A stretch of 64,000 nt of DNA from Cytidiella melzeri. Its lineage: Eukaryota; Basidiomycota; Agaricomycetes; Polyporales; Irpicaceae. A program made the position numbers and the translations under genes. The notes below the pieces were generated by a model. The model ran no database searches. It was not told the origin of the DNA and was given only the letters and a program-made list of their open reading frames with translations. The stretch covers positions 1 to 64,000 of the forward strand of contig JABYQR010000215.1 in assembly GCA_022592445.1 (NCBI GenBank), given 5' to 3'. Shown here in pieces: positions 46,101 to 58,366 of this stretch. Positions within the stretch are counted from its first letter, which is position 1, and the number at the start of each line of letters is the position of its first letter.

Positions 46101-47405
46101 CGAGTGGTGAAGCCTTGATTGGAATCGCTTCACATGTACGCTCAGTCCATCAACTGGTCTTTCATCGATGAAAATGTGTTACCTTCGTCAGGGACCGGTC
46201 CAAGGCCCGCAAGCTCTCGTGAGAGTTTCTTGACGCGCGCCAGCTCTCGGATGCCGCCGCAGCATGTCAGGATAGACTTCCACAGCACTAGGAGCAGCTG
46301 CAAAACTGTCTAGGCTGATTTGTAACGTCATCGTATGGAACTTTGGCTTACTTTCTTCACAGGGTAGCCTTTCGCGCTCTTCTCCTTGAGCCCTGCGACA
46401 ACGTTGAATAGATAGACGGGCAGAGGCGGTTCCAGGCTCACTAGAAATGTGACGAAGATCAGCTCTGCTCGAATTGGCCTTAGCCGCCCATACTCACTTA
46501 ACTCATCGGCAAAGTCATCTTGGCCTTTAAATACTTCGACCATGTGATACAGCATCCCAAGGTACACTGACAGCTCTGTGGTCACTTCCTCCATGAAATC
46601 CGCCTTTTCCTGGGCGGAAATATTGAAATGCGCGGCATCTGCGTCACTGAGACCACTACGGAAGGCAATGAGGTCATTTCAGAGTACCGGTAGACCATAC
46701 ACGTACCATAACAAGTCGTGTTTAGAACACGCGATCTTCATCGCTTCCACGATATTACTGAGGCCATTGGCAGCTCGCACAATCTTGCAGTTGTCGAAAA
46801 TCCAATGTAGTTGATGTTCCGGAGAAGTGGTTTCCGCAAATGTGCCTGCAGTGACGATGAAATACAAAGCTCGACGCTGATTCTGAGTACGAACCTTGTA
46901 AGACGTAAAGCAGTCGACGGGCACTGGTGAAGCGAAACTCGGCGTCACGGTGTTCAAGTCCCTCTAGCAGACGCTCAACATGAGCCTTGCGTTGAGCGGG
47001 TGGGCTCTCTATCCATACTGAATACTCTGGTCAGGGCGCATTCCCAAGGTAGATTTGGAAAGCCTGGCAGTGGAACGTACTATCTGGATAGCAGCCTTCC
47101 CAAGCTCTCAGATTTTCGGCGACTTGCGGCATCTCTACATAAGAATAGAATTCCTCAATCTCGTTGAGAACTGTGTCTTCGTCGTCATAACGAAAGTCAT
47201 AATATGACTGCTACTTGCTCATGACAATGTCAGCGACAACAAGGCCATGAGTGGCTAAACAGCATGCCTTGGGCTTTGGGGCAGAGTTTACTATAGCTCG
47301 CAGCTGGCCAAGGGAGATTGAATCCAGATTGGACTGTTGTGGGTTGCTCATGGCATCTTGAGATGAGGCCATGGGGGTAGAAGATGGCAACTGAGGGAAG
47401 ACCAT
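43158..47405 (-). CDS. FAR11: STRIPAK subunit FAR11/STRIP (N1221 family)
   Basis: A multi-exon minus-strand gene. Exon 1 is 47268-47405 (MVFPQLPSSTP...), exon 2 starts at 47207. Exon 2 encodes DFRYDDEDTVLNEIEEFYSY, the N-terminal signature of FAR11/STRIP proteins. Later exons include ETTSPEHQLHWIFDNCKIVR (about 46,800), EEVTTELSVYLGMLYHMVEV (about 46,580), the Pro-rich linker with HPGLLPGGMPHGSQFHPGQQ (about 45,900), and LYHKHMYVSLALWQMWRTRE (about 45,660). The C-terminal half has KMLKVLLL-type helical segments and the acidic end LPFDLEDGSALDPEGDDDDE (about 43,320). The gene is well supported, but I did not resolve every internal exon. The stop at 43158 is the simplest end; an alternative last exon to about 42,985 is possible. 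FAR11 scaffolds the STRIPAK phosphatase complex that controls cell fusion, septation and fruiting in fungi. The first intron begins with GC. Confidence 0.85.
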
Positions 47406-48627
47406 GATTGTTCTGTTCGTTACGAATCTTTGAGGCCGCCCTCGGGATTTGCGAGCAAGACGCGAACGCTACAGGTCGTCGTGTCTATTGCTAGGCAGCG
47501 GGTCGACAGGCAACCGACTTCATCAAGGTCATGCAGCGTAGGTAGGAAGAGCCAAACCAGCGCTGGCCATTGGCACTGTTTTTATGGGCGTTTAGGTGTG
47601 ACTGACGCGACAAGATCGACCTTTGAGATCTTGGCCTACTACTGATCCTAGGCCTGTGTTGAGCGTTGGTAACTCAACGTAGAGCATGGGAATACACGTT
47701 GCAAGCTGTATCTCACGCGTAGGAACGATGCCATGTCGTGCTCAAACCCACGTCGTAGGATACACAGGCCGTGCCACGACCCGTCACAGGACGTCACGAG
47801 GATTACAGTCACATCGTGTTAATTGTGCTAATTAGCGTCCGCTCGACAAGCACGCTGTTGAATAGCGTCCGCTTGACAAAACTGACTCAAGTTCGAGTCA
47901 TCTGGCAAAGCGATGGATATAGGAGAGCCGATATAGGCTGCGCAGAGCTGGGACGGCGGTCCCGCTGGCCATTAGGGCCGGGTCGGGCGAAGGTCCCACA
48001 GGTCTCCAGGGTCTCCCGGAAACAAAGGGGGGTTGGCCAGTGGCGGGCGCTTGACGTAAGCAGAAAGGGCTAAAACAGTTGAAAATAAAAATCGCGGCTT
48101 TGCCAGTTGACCACCTCCTCGAAGGATCGACCCCTCCTCGACAAGCCAGTCGAGTCGATCCCCTCGTTGCATACTCCCCACCTCTCTCTTCTCAACGACG
48201 ACGACGACGACAGCGGTGAATTGACAGGAGCGGGCGTTCTTCACCTCTCAACAACAAACGGTTATTGGTCTCTCTGCTAGGTCGGAGACGAGCATTCCAC
48301 ATCCACGGCCAGCTCGCATAAGCGACACAGGCCAGATATCTCCACCGCAAACAGATAGTACTCGTTTCGTCTCCTCAAAAAGGCACGCCTTCGCTGTGCG
48401 TCTGCCACAGGTCTCCTTCTGCACCGTCGCTCTTCTCGTCCCCACTTTCCGCAGTTCCCCCTTTCAGATTCTTTCACGACCTACTTTACGACCGACTCTT
48501 CTATCCCCACCTTCTCTCTCGTCAGTCGCGCAAGCAAGCCCAGGTCATATCAGCGGCAGGTCATCCCTTCCCTGAACACCATCTGTGCCAGCTCGCGACA
48601 GGGCTCTCGACCCGCTCTAATCTGCAG
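47406..48627. promoter_or_regulatory. Divergent promoter, FAR11 / cyclin
   Basis: 1.2 kb between divergent starts. It includes a pair of near-identical 17-mers (tagcgtccgctcgacaa near 47,835 and tagcgtccgcttgacaa near 47,863). A long C/T-rich stretch from about 48,100 to 48,560 suits a long 5' leader for the cyclin gene. The open frames on the minus strand here are low-complexity by-products. Confidence 0.5.
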
Positions 48628-51033
48628 ATGCCAGTTCCCGTTCCCGTCTACAACAAGCCACCAGCGCAACACATAATCAAGAAGAGTTGCAGTACAGCGC
48701 TCGATACATCCTACACTCGTCACTCTGTCTTCGAGCATCTGACCAACTCTTTGCCTCTCCCCCCTTCGGGAACCCCGCCGGCCTTCGCTACCAGGCAGGA
48801 GTGGATCGACTCTCTCCCTTCCTGGAGGAGAAACAAACCTCGTCGCATCTGGGAGGAGGAATCGCAGCCTTCAGTTCAGTCCAGTCTGCAGGGTTTTGAG
48901 GCAGGGTTGACTGTTGCGGGTGACGCAGCAGTTATTAAAGGAGCGCACGCGCAAGCGAGCATTCCGCCCGTCTCTACACCCGACAGCAGTGTGATTCCTA
49001 CGCTGCCTGTCGGTATGTATTACTCCACGGAGGAGGACACGGACGATGAGATGAGCCCGATAGATGAGGCTGGCTGGCAGACGGACGATATGTTCCGCTT
49101 TACTGATGAAGATGACGATATGCGCGCCGAGCATGGCTCTGACTCGGGTTCTTTGGAGTACGCCTCCGACTACCAAGGTGCCAACGTGGACAGCGCACAA
49201 GCATATCGGCGCTCGTTTGAAAGAGGCGTATTCAGTCCCGTGCTGGAAGACGTTTCTGATAATGAGCCAGGGTCTAGTCCTGCTGGTCCCACCACGCCAT
49301 TCGCGGATTTCGTGGATCGTGTCGTGGGCGGTTCTCATGCGGATTCTGACCACGATCGCGGCGTCATCGAAGTTACTCAGCGCGCATACTGCTACGGTGA
49401 CGGCTACTGTGGCAACCAATGTTACCAGTGTCAGCATTGCCCTGTTGAACAGGCTGCTCACCAAGTCGCTCCCGTGCCGGAACCCGTTGTCACTCCGTCC
49501 GCCTCCGCTGCGTACAGAAAGCTTGCAGAACCTCTCGCGGAGTGGATGGTGTCTTTCGTCTGGAAGGTCTGCACCACGGGCATGAGTCTTCCGCCTCAGT
49601 ATGCTCAGCCGGGGTAAGCTCCGACTTTCATTTGTTCCAATCATCAACGAAATTGATCCATCCATACAGGGCGTTCTACAAGCAATACCCTAGCCAACCA
49701 CCTAGTCAGCTGGTGCATTCCACTCATTCCATGTTGCTGTCAACACTGTTGCAGCCGTCTGCAGTGTTCTTGGCGTTGTGGTATATTGTTCGCCTCCCTG
49801 TGTTCTTCGGACCAGTCGGCCTTGGGAACGAGCATGTCCGCGAGATGAGGTTCCGCGCCGAGCTTCTTGGCGAAACGCATTTACCTCTCGACCGCGACGC
49901 GTTAGAGTCATTCGCACCTTTCAGGCTCATCCTCCTGGGCTGCATGATGGCAAACAAGTGGCTCGACGACCATACGTTCTCGAACAAAACCTGGTACGTT
50001 CTTGTAGTATTGATCCTCAGTATACGCTAAGACTTCCATCAGGCACACCATCTCCAACGTCCCGATTCGCTCTCTCAACAAGTTGGAATCGTTGGCACTT
50101 GATCTTGTTGCGCACGATCTTTCCATCCCCACTGACGAGTGGTGCCGGTGGCTGACACAGCTAAACGTCTATCATACGTCGCTGTCCTCTCCGTCATTCC
50201 CGCAGCCTATCTCTCGCCCCTCGACTAGCCCACACAACATTGTCCGCAAGGCGATTGAAGATCTCCTTGAAGCATCTCAGCGTTCCGAGACTCATGAAGT
50301 TGACGGCATTCCGGAGCCCGTGTTCTATGGAATTGAGGGCAGCAAGGCAACATCTGCCGGAGAACAATTGCAAGGGGACGTTGATGTGCTGGAGATTGAC
50401 TTGGACGAAGACGGACCGCTTCGTGAGGAGTATCTGCCGAAGAGACGGATTAGCGGCGCAAGCAGTACTCGAGCACGCAGTGAGGTCAGCAGGGTGCTAC
50501 CACCGCCTGCAAAGTGGAGCCCCGCAGCGGACGAGCCCATTGTGCGTGGCAACATGAGGTCCCAGGTGCAGTATCTTGCCCCGCAGCCAATCACTACCGG
50601 ACATCCTGCCGCGACCACAGCACCGCCTCCTCCGCCTGCTCCTTTCCATCAGGCTCTGGACATGAGCCGCCGCATCTGGCCTATGGACGAACAGATCGCA
50701 AGGCACTCTTACCTGCATGCTCCGGTGTATGCTACGCAGCCCGCTTACACTGGTTACGAGTATACCTATCCCCCTCCGCCCGCTCCTGCTGTCCATTCGC
50801 GTTCGCAGTCCATGTCCTACAATCAACATGTTGTTGGACAGATGCCGGGACACTATCCATCCTACCCTCAGTCGCAGTACGAGCATGGCAACGATTCGGG
50901 CTACCAGTCTGTACCGTACGGGCCGGTTAGTGCTGTGGCTCCTCCTCAGTGGGCTGCGTACCCAAATCGAGTGGTGTACCCTGGTGTCTACAACGCCTCT
51001 TACGATTACCCGAGGCCCCTGCTGAAGGTGTAG
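48628..51033 (+). CDS. Clg1/PCL-type cyclin-like protein
   Basis: Exons 48628-49613, 49670-49993 and 50043-51033 give 766 residues; introns are 56 and 49 bp. The cyclin box lies around residues 345-470: FLALWYIVRLPVFFGP, APFRLILLGCMMANKWLDDH and TFSNKTWHTISNVPIRSLNK followed by DEWCRWLTQLN, the arrangement of Pho85-type cyclins close to Clg1. The N-terminal third is acidic and disordered with a Cys cluster (CYGDGYCGNQCYQCQHC), and the C-terminal third is Pro/Tyr/Ser-rich. It probably activates a Pho85/CDK5-like kinase in nutrient signalling (inference). A decayed inverted copy lies at 21-27 kb. Confidence 0.85.
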
Positions 51034-52380
51034 GAAAGACCCACGCACTAGATCGGATCTGCAAGCATAGAAAGCCACACAGTGGCTCCTCCAAGGTCGA
51101 AGGCATACGTGACCTTTCGATACCAGCTTTATTTTCCCCTGTCCCATATCCTACCCCTCTCCTGGTCTGCTGCACGATGTACTCATATCGCCCAACATGG
51201 ATGTTCCTCTCGCTAGCGCGAGGTGCATTCGCTTTCACTCTCTTATTGCACGCAGCATGTCCTATATTTCTCGTCTCGTCTCCATCGACCTCCCGGCTCT
51301 CGGTCTCCTCGTCTTCCAATCGCACGGCCTCAGTTTCGACATCTCTTTCGGGCTCTTCCACCACACGACGACATATCCATCCTGTCTACGGATTTGCCTT
51401 TCAACCAATCATCGGCCACGCATCGTATCTATTGCTTATTCTCACTACTTCACGTCTCGCAAATCGACTTCCAGGGCAATGAAGAACTGTATACGACCGA
51501 CGTAGAGGAGTCTCGTGGTCGGCGCGTAGCAAGCTCACGCTGCGTTGGCGGTGCGGATTTCTGCGCGTATTGTTCCTCCCCTTCTCGGACTCTTCCCTTG
51601 GCCCTCGTCATTATCAGTAGCCGTCATTCACGCTGGAGATTGTCATTGTGCCGAATTTCATCCCCCTATTCGAGACGCTCTTCGCACTAATGTTGTCTTT
51701 TTCTCCTCGGCGTCTTCGCCATCATCACTGTGTCTTGCATCTTTTCCTCTAGATCCCACGGGATCTCGTTCTCATGTTTCCCACTTCTCTCCGTCTATTT
51801 TGTGTCTTTCTTCGTATCCTCGCATCCGACAAAAACCACAAAAACAACGGAAAAAGTGACAGATGAAAGCCACATTACATCGTTTTCTTCTTTTCTTTTG
51901 CTTACTCTTGACTCCTGTGTCTACGCTTCCGAGTTGTCTACGAACGTTTTTGGGTTGCCCTTCTGCCCTTCTCCTCGTACCCGTCATCCCCCCGCTTCCC
52001 CACTTCTTTCCTGTCCCTTCATCATTCATAACCGCACGCACATCCCCACCTTCATCCATCCTCACTCTTCTCGTGGTCGAAGCGCACCCTATATACCGTG
52101 TTACCCTTAACCCGCTTTGTACCCTAGTGTAGGTAGTTTATGTGATTCGGTCGTTTGCGTTGGGTTCCCGGCAGTACATGTACGTGTCGTGGTTCCTTGC
52201 GAAACAATTATGCTTTGCTTTGCAATTGTGCATGTGCGTGCTTGAGAGTCTGTGCGGTTGGGTATTGGTATGTGCTCGCCTTCTGTATATCGGACTGTTT
52301 GACTGGAGACTAAGACATTTCGTATTCTCGTGGAATGACTACTACATATCTCTGTACATCATCGAAGCAAAAGATTCGAC
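51034..52380 (+). other. Long 3' region of the cyclin gene, no protein recognised
   Basis: 1.35 kb of T/C-rich sequence with several overlapping plus-strand frames (up to 155 codons), none with recognisable sequence. Its first 850 bp or so are matched by the decayed copy at 20,990-21,760, so it was part of the duplicated unit. A long 3' untranslated region or a linked non-coding RNA are both possible. Confidence 0.5.
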
Positions 52381-52481
52381 GACATGTTCGCGAGGGCTGA
52401 CATGGCGAGAAAGCCACGTCCAATGAACCGTTTCCACTGTCTGCTAGACAAGTGCCTGTTTAGACTTCGTATCCGTCGGCA

Positions 52482-55386
52482 TCAATCCTTCTTCAAGCGT
52501 CGAGCGCGACGACTCTCTCGTTCTGCATGTGCTTCATCTTCTCCCCTTCTCTCTAGCTCTTCTCTCTCTAGGTCTGACATGTCTGACAAACGTCGTGCCC
52601 GCCAGCTGTGTCCGTCGAGATCGCCGTCTAGTAACCCCGTGAACCTCTTCAGGGCTAAACAGAAATAATCCCCAACCGCAGAGTCTGATTCCTTGAAACG
52701 ATGGAGCCATGCCTCGTCCTTTGACAAACCGTCTTCAGAGGCTGAGGAGGGCTGGAACCACGCTTCGTCTATCTTTAGTATCATTACCCAGCATACGATG
52801 CACGACGTGTTATCGTGCCATCCTACAGATTTGCGTAGAAGATCTGCGAGAATGTTGAAAATGGGGCGCCAGGGATGGACAGGACTATCGAACCCGAACC
52901 CGTGCGAAGTGCAAGTTGTGACGAGGCGTGCAATTATGGAACACAAGGCCAGAGCTTCGGATGTGGAAAGGGGAGTTAGTATGTGATGTGACGACAGCCA
53001 CTCTAGAGCCTCTTCAAGACGCGCTATGGCTGTTGATGGGATAAGGAGGAAGTCACTGTCAGTACATCCGTCACTGCGCGCGCAGACAGTATCGTACCTT
53101 CGGCATTATAGTCTGCGCAAGTCAGTCCCCAAAGTGTCTTTTGACGATTCCAGATATTTTCCAGGATGTACGTCGAGTTCTGCAGGATGCATCCGTGTAA
53201 GAAGGACGGGAGCAGGGTTCTTAATTTCGATGTATAGAGCTTTGGTCCTAGAGAGGCGAGCTGTCTGTCCCAATCAAACGAAGTCTCTCCTATGTGTGTA
53301 GTCCCGTAGAGCTCCAGAACAAAACACACTGCATGTGCAAGACACTCGCGGTCAGGGGAGCTATCCTCAAGTTGCAAACTGGCTTCGAGCGTCGTCATGC
53401 GATGGAGTTGTTCGAAGAGAACTTGTAAACTCTCTTCCGGCAATGCCAAAATATAGTCAACTGTATCGAGCGGTCCAACAAGACGAATGGTTTCTGTCAA
53501 CAATAGGAAGCCATTGACGAGGTCTGTATCGTCCACACCGCGACAGACCTGGCAAGCTAAAGCTAAAACCCACGCCCTCAGACGTTTCCCGCTTTTAGCA
53601 CGGCAGATAATGCTGTAGATTGCGGTACCCTCGCCAACAACACATTCCAGGAATAAGCGACTATGGCTGCCAGTCATTTGCGCGCTGTCTTGGAAAAGCG
53701 ACACGTAGAGGTGGATGACCCAGGATGCGGCCCTTCGCTTGTCAGAGTCGTGTGGTTCTACATCACTGTGAAACCATTCGAGTGACACTGCATTGAGAAC
53801 GTCCAGGGCGAGTATATCTTGCAGTGCTTGTCTGGCGCGCACCGAGAGTGAACGGCTATCTATGAGCGTTGGATCGTCAGAGACCAGTGGCACGCCTGGT
53901 ATACGGTTTCCCATAACCTTCAACAGAAACTCGACGGTTTTCTCCCATGTTGGTTGGCTTTGTTCTAAAGCGGCTTTCACGGTCGTCCCGAGGAGTTCGT
54001 CGTTCGCTTGCAACGCATCTGCGGAGGCTAAGATATCCAAGTCGTTTGAAGCATCCTTGACGATCTCTGATTCTTCAAGGGGTTGAATCGAATGAGTCTC
54101 CTCTATCAACTCCGCTTCGACCTCTTCATCGTGGTCCTCTGACTCTGAGGCTGGGGGCACGCTTGGTATCTGGTTTCCCACAACGCGACAGAAAGACTCG
54201 GCAGTCCTCTTCCACGTTTGTTCCAATGCACCGTTCAGCATCGTCCGGATGAGTTCGTTGTGTTCACCGATCTGTTGCTGTAGCGCATTTATGCGTAGAA
54301 AGATATCTAGATCGTTCAAAGCAGGTTGCTCCGTACTGTGGAGGGGAGTTCGAGCAATGCAATGCATGAGGCCTGCTGCTATCTTGTGAACAAGTGAGAG
54401 GGCGATCACGGCGATTGGCTGATACACGCGAACACGGATGGCGGTCGTCATCGGTTTTAAACCGGGAGTCTTGTACGGACAGCGCGCGGAGAAGACCGGT
54501 GCCAGGATGGCACTGAGAATCAGAAATCCCCAAGCGCAAACCAGAGGTAGGGTGGTATTTTGGACCGAGGGATGTATGTTCGCAGTGAAGTAGCATAACC
54601 CCACGAAGAAAAAGAGGAGAGACAGCTGTAGAAGGAGGGGGAGGATCGACGCAATCCCGAAGACTTGCCAAGTGTCCAGTCCGCTGCGGCGGAATGCTCT
54701 TACGCGAAGATTGCCTTGCGCGGAGGATGTAGCAAAAGCCACGTATTCTCGCAGCCATTGCTTCACCATGATTCCCAACGAAGCGGTGGAGAGACTGAGC
54801 ACAAGGCTCGCGAACCACAGCACGTTCAGTCGAACAGCAGCAGGAGTTGGCTCGAATTGAGAAAGGGAAGCAGAGGGCACTGTGGCCGTTGTATTCACCA
54901 ACTGTCCGCCCATGATCACGTAGCCAGCTGATTGGCTGGCGATCTGCCGTAAGGCTTGAAGAGACTCGCCTGCCGTGTCCTCCTGGAGTAGTGGATAGGA
55001 TTCAATGACGAAGGCTGTGAGTACGGCAGAGTAAAGGCCAGCCTAGCAGCGGAAAGAATAAACTTGGCGACAACAAATCACCAAGAAGAGCATGGACTTA
55101 CGAAGACGAGGAGAGTATCGATATCGTCCTTGTAATCCTCGACTTGTTGCTTGTCGAAACCATCCAAGGCCCTTTCCATAGCATCCCACCCTGTGCCTTG
55201 TGCATTCAGATTTGGTGTGCAATGGCAAGCGACAGATGCGCTCAAGTTGCTTGCGGCGGGTGGTGTGTCCGAGTTCGGGGCTGGTGGACTCGATGTCGCG
55301 GTACTCTTTGATGGTTGCGTCTTGGACTCTTGATAAACCCTGACAGACCGCACATATGAGCGTTGCCAGCCTTTACGAAGGCGCAT
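52482..55386 (-). CDS. DUF6535 membrane protein
   Basis: Exons 55102-55386, 53098-55042 and 52482-53029 on the minus strand give 925 residues. The first intron (59 bp) falls within the DUF6535 signature: DYKDDIDTLLVF, then AGLYSAVLTAFVIESYPLLQ. Further membrane segments are LNVLWFASLVLSLSTASLGI, FGIASILPLLLQLSLLFFFV and CAWGFLILSAILAPVF, giving about four helices in the first third. The cytosolic part contains a duplicated segment of about 55-60 residues (NDLDIFLRINALQ... and NDLDILASADALQ...). The 68-bp last intron is supported because the following frame stays open for 182 codons and reads coherently (IARLEEALEWLSSHHIL). It ends in an Arg/Glu-rich helix. The family is greatly expanded in Agaricomycetes; function unknown. 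Confidence 0.85.
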
Positions 55387-55435
55387 AGCGTTGACAATGA
55401 TGCTGGGGTGGTAAGTACTGGCTGCAGATAGGTAA

Positions 55436-55690
55436 TTAAAGCGCTGTATGCCCAGAGTTTGTGAGAAACTCCGACAAACTCACGAGCACCAAATCATAAA
55501 ACTGGATTGACCCGACTTCATAATCCTTTCCTTTGCATCTGTAAATATATGGCAGCCACAAAATCCTTCGACCGTCTAGTTTGTCGAGAACCCACTTTCC
55601 GTCATTCGATCGATAGCATGGTGTCTCTGAGCCAGCAAGGACATTGAAGTCCGACAAAGGGCAACGACTCGCCTGCTTCCTCGACAACAT
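55436..55690 (-). pseudogene. WD40-protein tail remnant
   Basis: An 84-codon frame whose middle reads AGSETPCYRSNDGKW, then LDGRRILWLPYIYR, the kind of ending seen after the blades in Agaricomycete WD40 and NLR-like proteins. A diverged relative is at 20,470-20,600. No blades lie upstream on the minus strand, so it is a fragment. Confidence 0.55.
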
Positions 55691-56131
55691 GCAATGTCTC
55701 CGGTGTTGTGTCAGTTACTGCCCGGGCGTTCCTCCAGGTAGCGGTCTTGTCTGTTGAAAGTAATTTGTCTGCTTAACCGGAGGCAATGAACCTTGTGATG
55801 CTGGCACCGCCTGCTGCAAACAGCGACACGCAGGACATTTGACCATTGTACTGCAAAGGCAAGTGTGGAAGGGGTTGTGGTGGGCGAGAACTGCAGTGAT
55901 ATTATAAGACATCATGTGAGGGTGTAGTTTGGAGGTGGTGCACAGCATCACCAGTCTCTACATTGTATATAACTAGATGATCTGGTGAGCCTGGCTCAGC
56001 CTAATTCAGAGTGCGGCACACTCTGAACCGACTCGAACCGTGATGGGGCGTTGGACCATACACCTCGGAACATTGCTGTCTTTTGCAGCTTACCATGGCC
56101 TCAGTAGTCTCAGATTTGAAGTGACAGTGTT
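55691..56131. other. Left flank of the TIR element, no gene seen
   Basis: About 440 bp. It contains a perfect 9-bp palindrome (ttcagagtg, loop cggca, cactctgaa) at 56005-56027. It also has a candidate start ATG at 56095 (ATGGCCTCAGTAGTCTC) with an in-frame stop 27 bases on. Confidence 0.45.
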
Positions 56132-56155
56132 TGGCACAGTCCCCCCGTGGGAACG
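56132..56155. repeat. Left terminal inverted repeat
   Basis: 24 bases, a perfect inverted match to 62282-62305. It includes a run of six C. Confidence 0.9.
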
Positions 56156-56310
56156 AATGAGCATGAAAATTTCGCGGCCAGCCTCGGCAAACGCGCCCAC
56201 GTGATGAGGCGCTTCGCATATCGCTCCGTCGACGACCTCGTTTGTACGACCTCCTCGCGACGACGCACTTCGTCTCCGTACGCTCTATTAATCAAACAGT
56301 ACAGTCCGCT

Positions 56311-58366
56311 ATGTCGATGGATGAGGAACCGGCTGTCAACAGCAAGGAGTGGCTGGCCAAGCTGCTGCGCGAGAAATGTGGGTACAAGGAGTTGCACGAC
56401 TACCAGCTCCAACACGGCCTCGATCTCATCAACGGACGCGACCTCGTGCTTGTCGTACGGCCTGGAGGAGGGAAGACAACAATTATGCTTGCGCCGCTGC
56501 TCGCAGCGCAGGCCAGGGGAGAGGATGGAATAGCACTGATTGTTGTACCAACGAAACTGCTTTCGGAGCAATTGGTACGTTGATGTACTTGACTCTCGCG
56601 CGAGTAACTCATTTACATTCACTTAGGCAGGGGTAGCTTCGACGCGAGGTCTTCACGCGCTTGCTATCAACGAGGACACTGTCCGTGACACCGACTTGTT
56701 CAAGGACTTGGCAACCAATGGAGGGATTCGCGTAGGCGTCATGAGCCCACAAATGCTCCGCGGTCAGAGGATGTCGCGTTTCCTCGCGTCAGTGGAACAG
56801 AAGGAGGCCGTCCGGTGGATGATGGTCGACGAGGCGCATCTGACATGCGAAGACAGCGGCGGCTGGCGCACCGCCTATACGGAGATCAAGTTCATGCGCG
56901 CGAGACTCTTTTCGAGGACCGTATGGGCTGCGTTTACTGGGACGTCGACCCCTCAAGAGGCGCTACGCATGGCCAGGCATCTTGGGTTCAAACCGGGACA
57001 CTACATCAATGCACGATACTCAGTCGACATTCCCTCTATCAAATACATCACGCGCTTCATGGCCTATCCTCACTCTGGTGATCAGTTCTTTGACCTTGCT
57101 TTTCTCATCCCGCAACACATGACATCACCCGACGACATTCCGCGTACCTTCGTTTTCTGTGACACTATCGAGATGGGCTCGCGCATCATGACATTTCTCG
57201 ACAATCTCATTCCTCCGTCAGTGCCCCGGCGCGGGGAAGTCATTAAGTCATATAACTCGCTCATGCCGGTTGACTACCGCCAGCACTTTATCAGGGATAT
57301 CACTGATGGGACGACGCTACGGATTGGTGTATGCACGGACACCTGTACGTACGGTCTCGACGTTCCGTGTATACGTCGTGTTGTCATCTACGGCCTATGT
57401 GATGACTTCAATACGGAGAAGCAGCGGCTATGTCGTGCCGGGCGTGACGGGCTTCCCGCAGTTGCTTATTCAATTGTGCCAGAGTGGGTTCGAGAGTTGC
57501 CAGAGGAAGAGGTTACTACTGCACAGGCCAAGGAGAATGCTGCGAGACGAGTGAAGCTATCCGACGTAGTACGTCAGTGGCATAACCCTACACGAGACCT
57601 TTGTCCTCGGGCCATTGACTGCAGACACAACGAGCAGGACCTCGACGCTGCGTCACGGTTGCAGCCAATATCATGCTGTTCGTTGCACGACCCTGAGCCT
57701 GAACACAGCAGCGACCAGAAGGCCATTGAGCACTGGGTTGCATGGACACACACCGAAAATCGCAATGACCTGCAGAAACAACCCGCTCCTCGCTCAGACG
57801 GGACACACAGAGCATTGGAGCCTCAGATGGTGAAGTCGCTGACGCGCATGCTGATGGAATGGCGAGGTGCAACATGGACCCATCTCCGCGGCGACACTCT
57901 CAACAAAACCTGCGAGCATTTCTTATCAACAACAAGTCTCATTCGGATCGCTGAAAAGGCGCATGTGTGCACAACAGTCCAGCGACTTGAGCAGGTCATT
58001 GGAGTTCTGGGATGGAAATATTTGGACCAATGCGGCGAGGATCTTGTAGCATTTTTGGCCAAAGTCATGGAAGGGTTCGACGCGATCTTCGATGCTCGTA
58101 TAGCCACTGGGGAGGACGACCAATCCAGCGATATTGTTGGTGAAGATTGGGAGCTGAACACAATGAACGTAGACTCAAATGACAACCCAAGTCAAACACA
58201 AGGTATATCTGTCACTGATGTGACAAACACTGTGGCAAGGGAACAGAGTGCACCTCGATTACGACTGATATTTTCTGCAAAACGTGCAGTGGTACATGAT
58301 GAAGAGATGGAGATGGTAGCCAAGCGTATCAAGGTAGAGAAAGAAAATTGTACAGCGGCTCTGTAA
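56311..58366 (+). CDS. RecQ-like DEAH helicase of the TIR element
   Basis: Exons 56311-56574 and 56627-58366 (52-bp intron) give 667 residues. The Walker A motif is VVRPGGGKTT (about 51-57), motif II VDEAH (156-159) followed by the RecQ-like context LTCEDSGGWRTAY, and motif III AFTGTSTP. Motif V is VCTDTCTYGLDVPCIR, and motif VI QRLCRAGRDG (near 360), close to RecQ's Q..GRAGRDG. A cysteine-containing region follows (LCPRAIDCRH, SCCSLHD), possibly a degenerate RecQ zinc region, and then an alpha-helical tail. It would unwind DNA in a 3'-5' sense if it follows RecQ. Such genes are widespread as dispersed RecQ-like copies in Agaricomycetes. Because it lies within the inverted repeats, it is likely cargo or a co-factor of transposition. 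Confidence 0.9.

Noticed and set aside
51197..51859. Overlapping frames of 100-155 codons after the cyclin stop
   Set aside because: T/C-rich low-complexity composition, three overlapping frames at once, and the same region is not frame-conserved in the decayed copy.
52384..52668. Plus-strand Arg/Ser-rich 94-codon frame
   Set aside because: It is antisense to the last exon of the DUF6535 gene, whose splice structure and frame are better supported.
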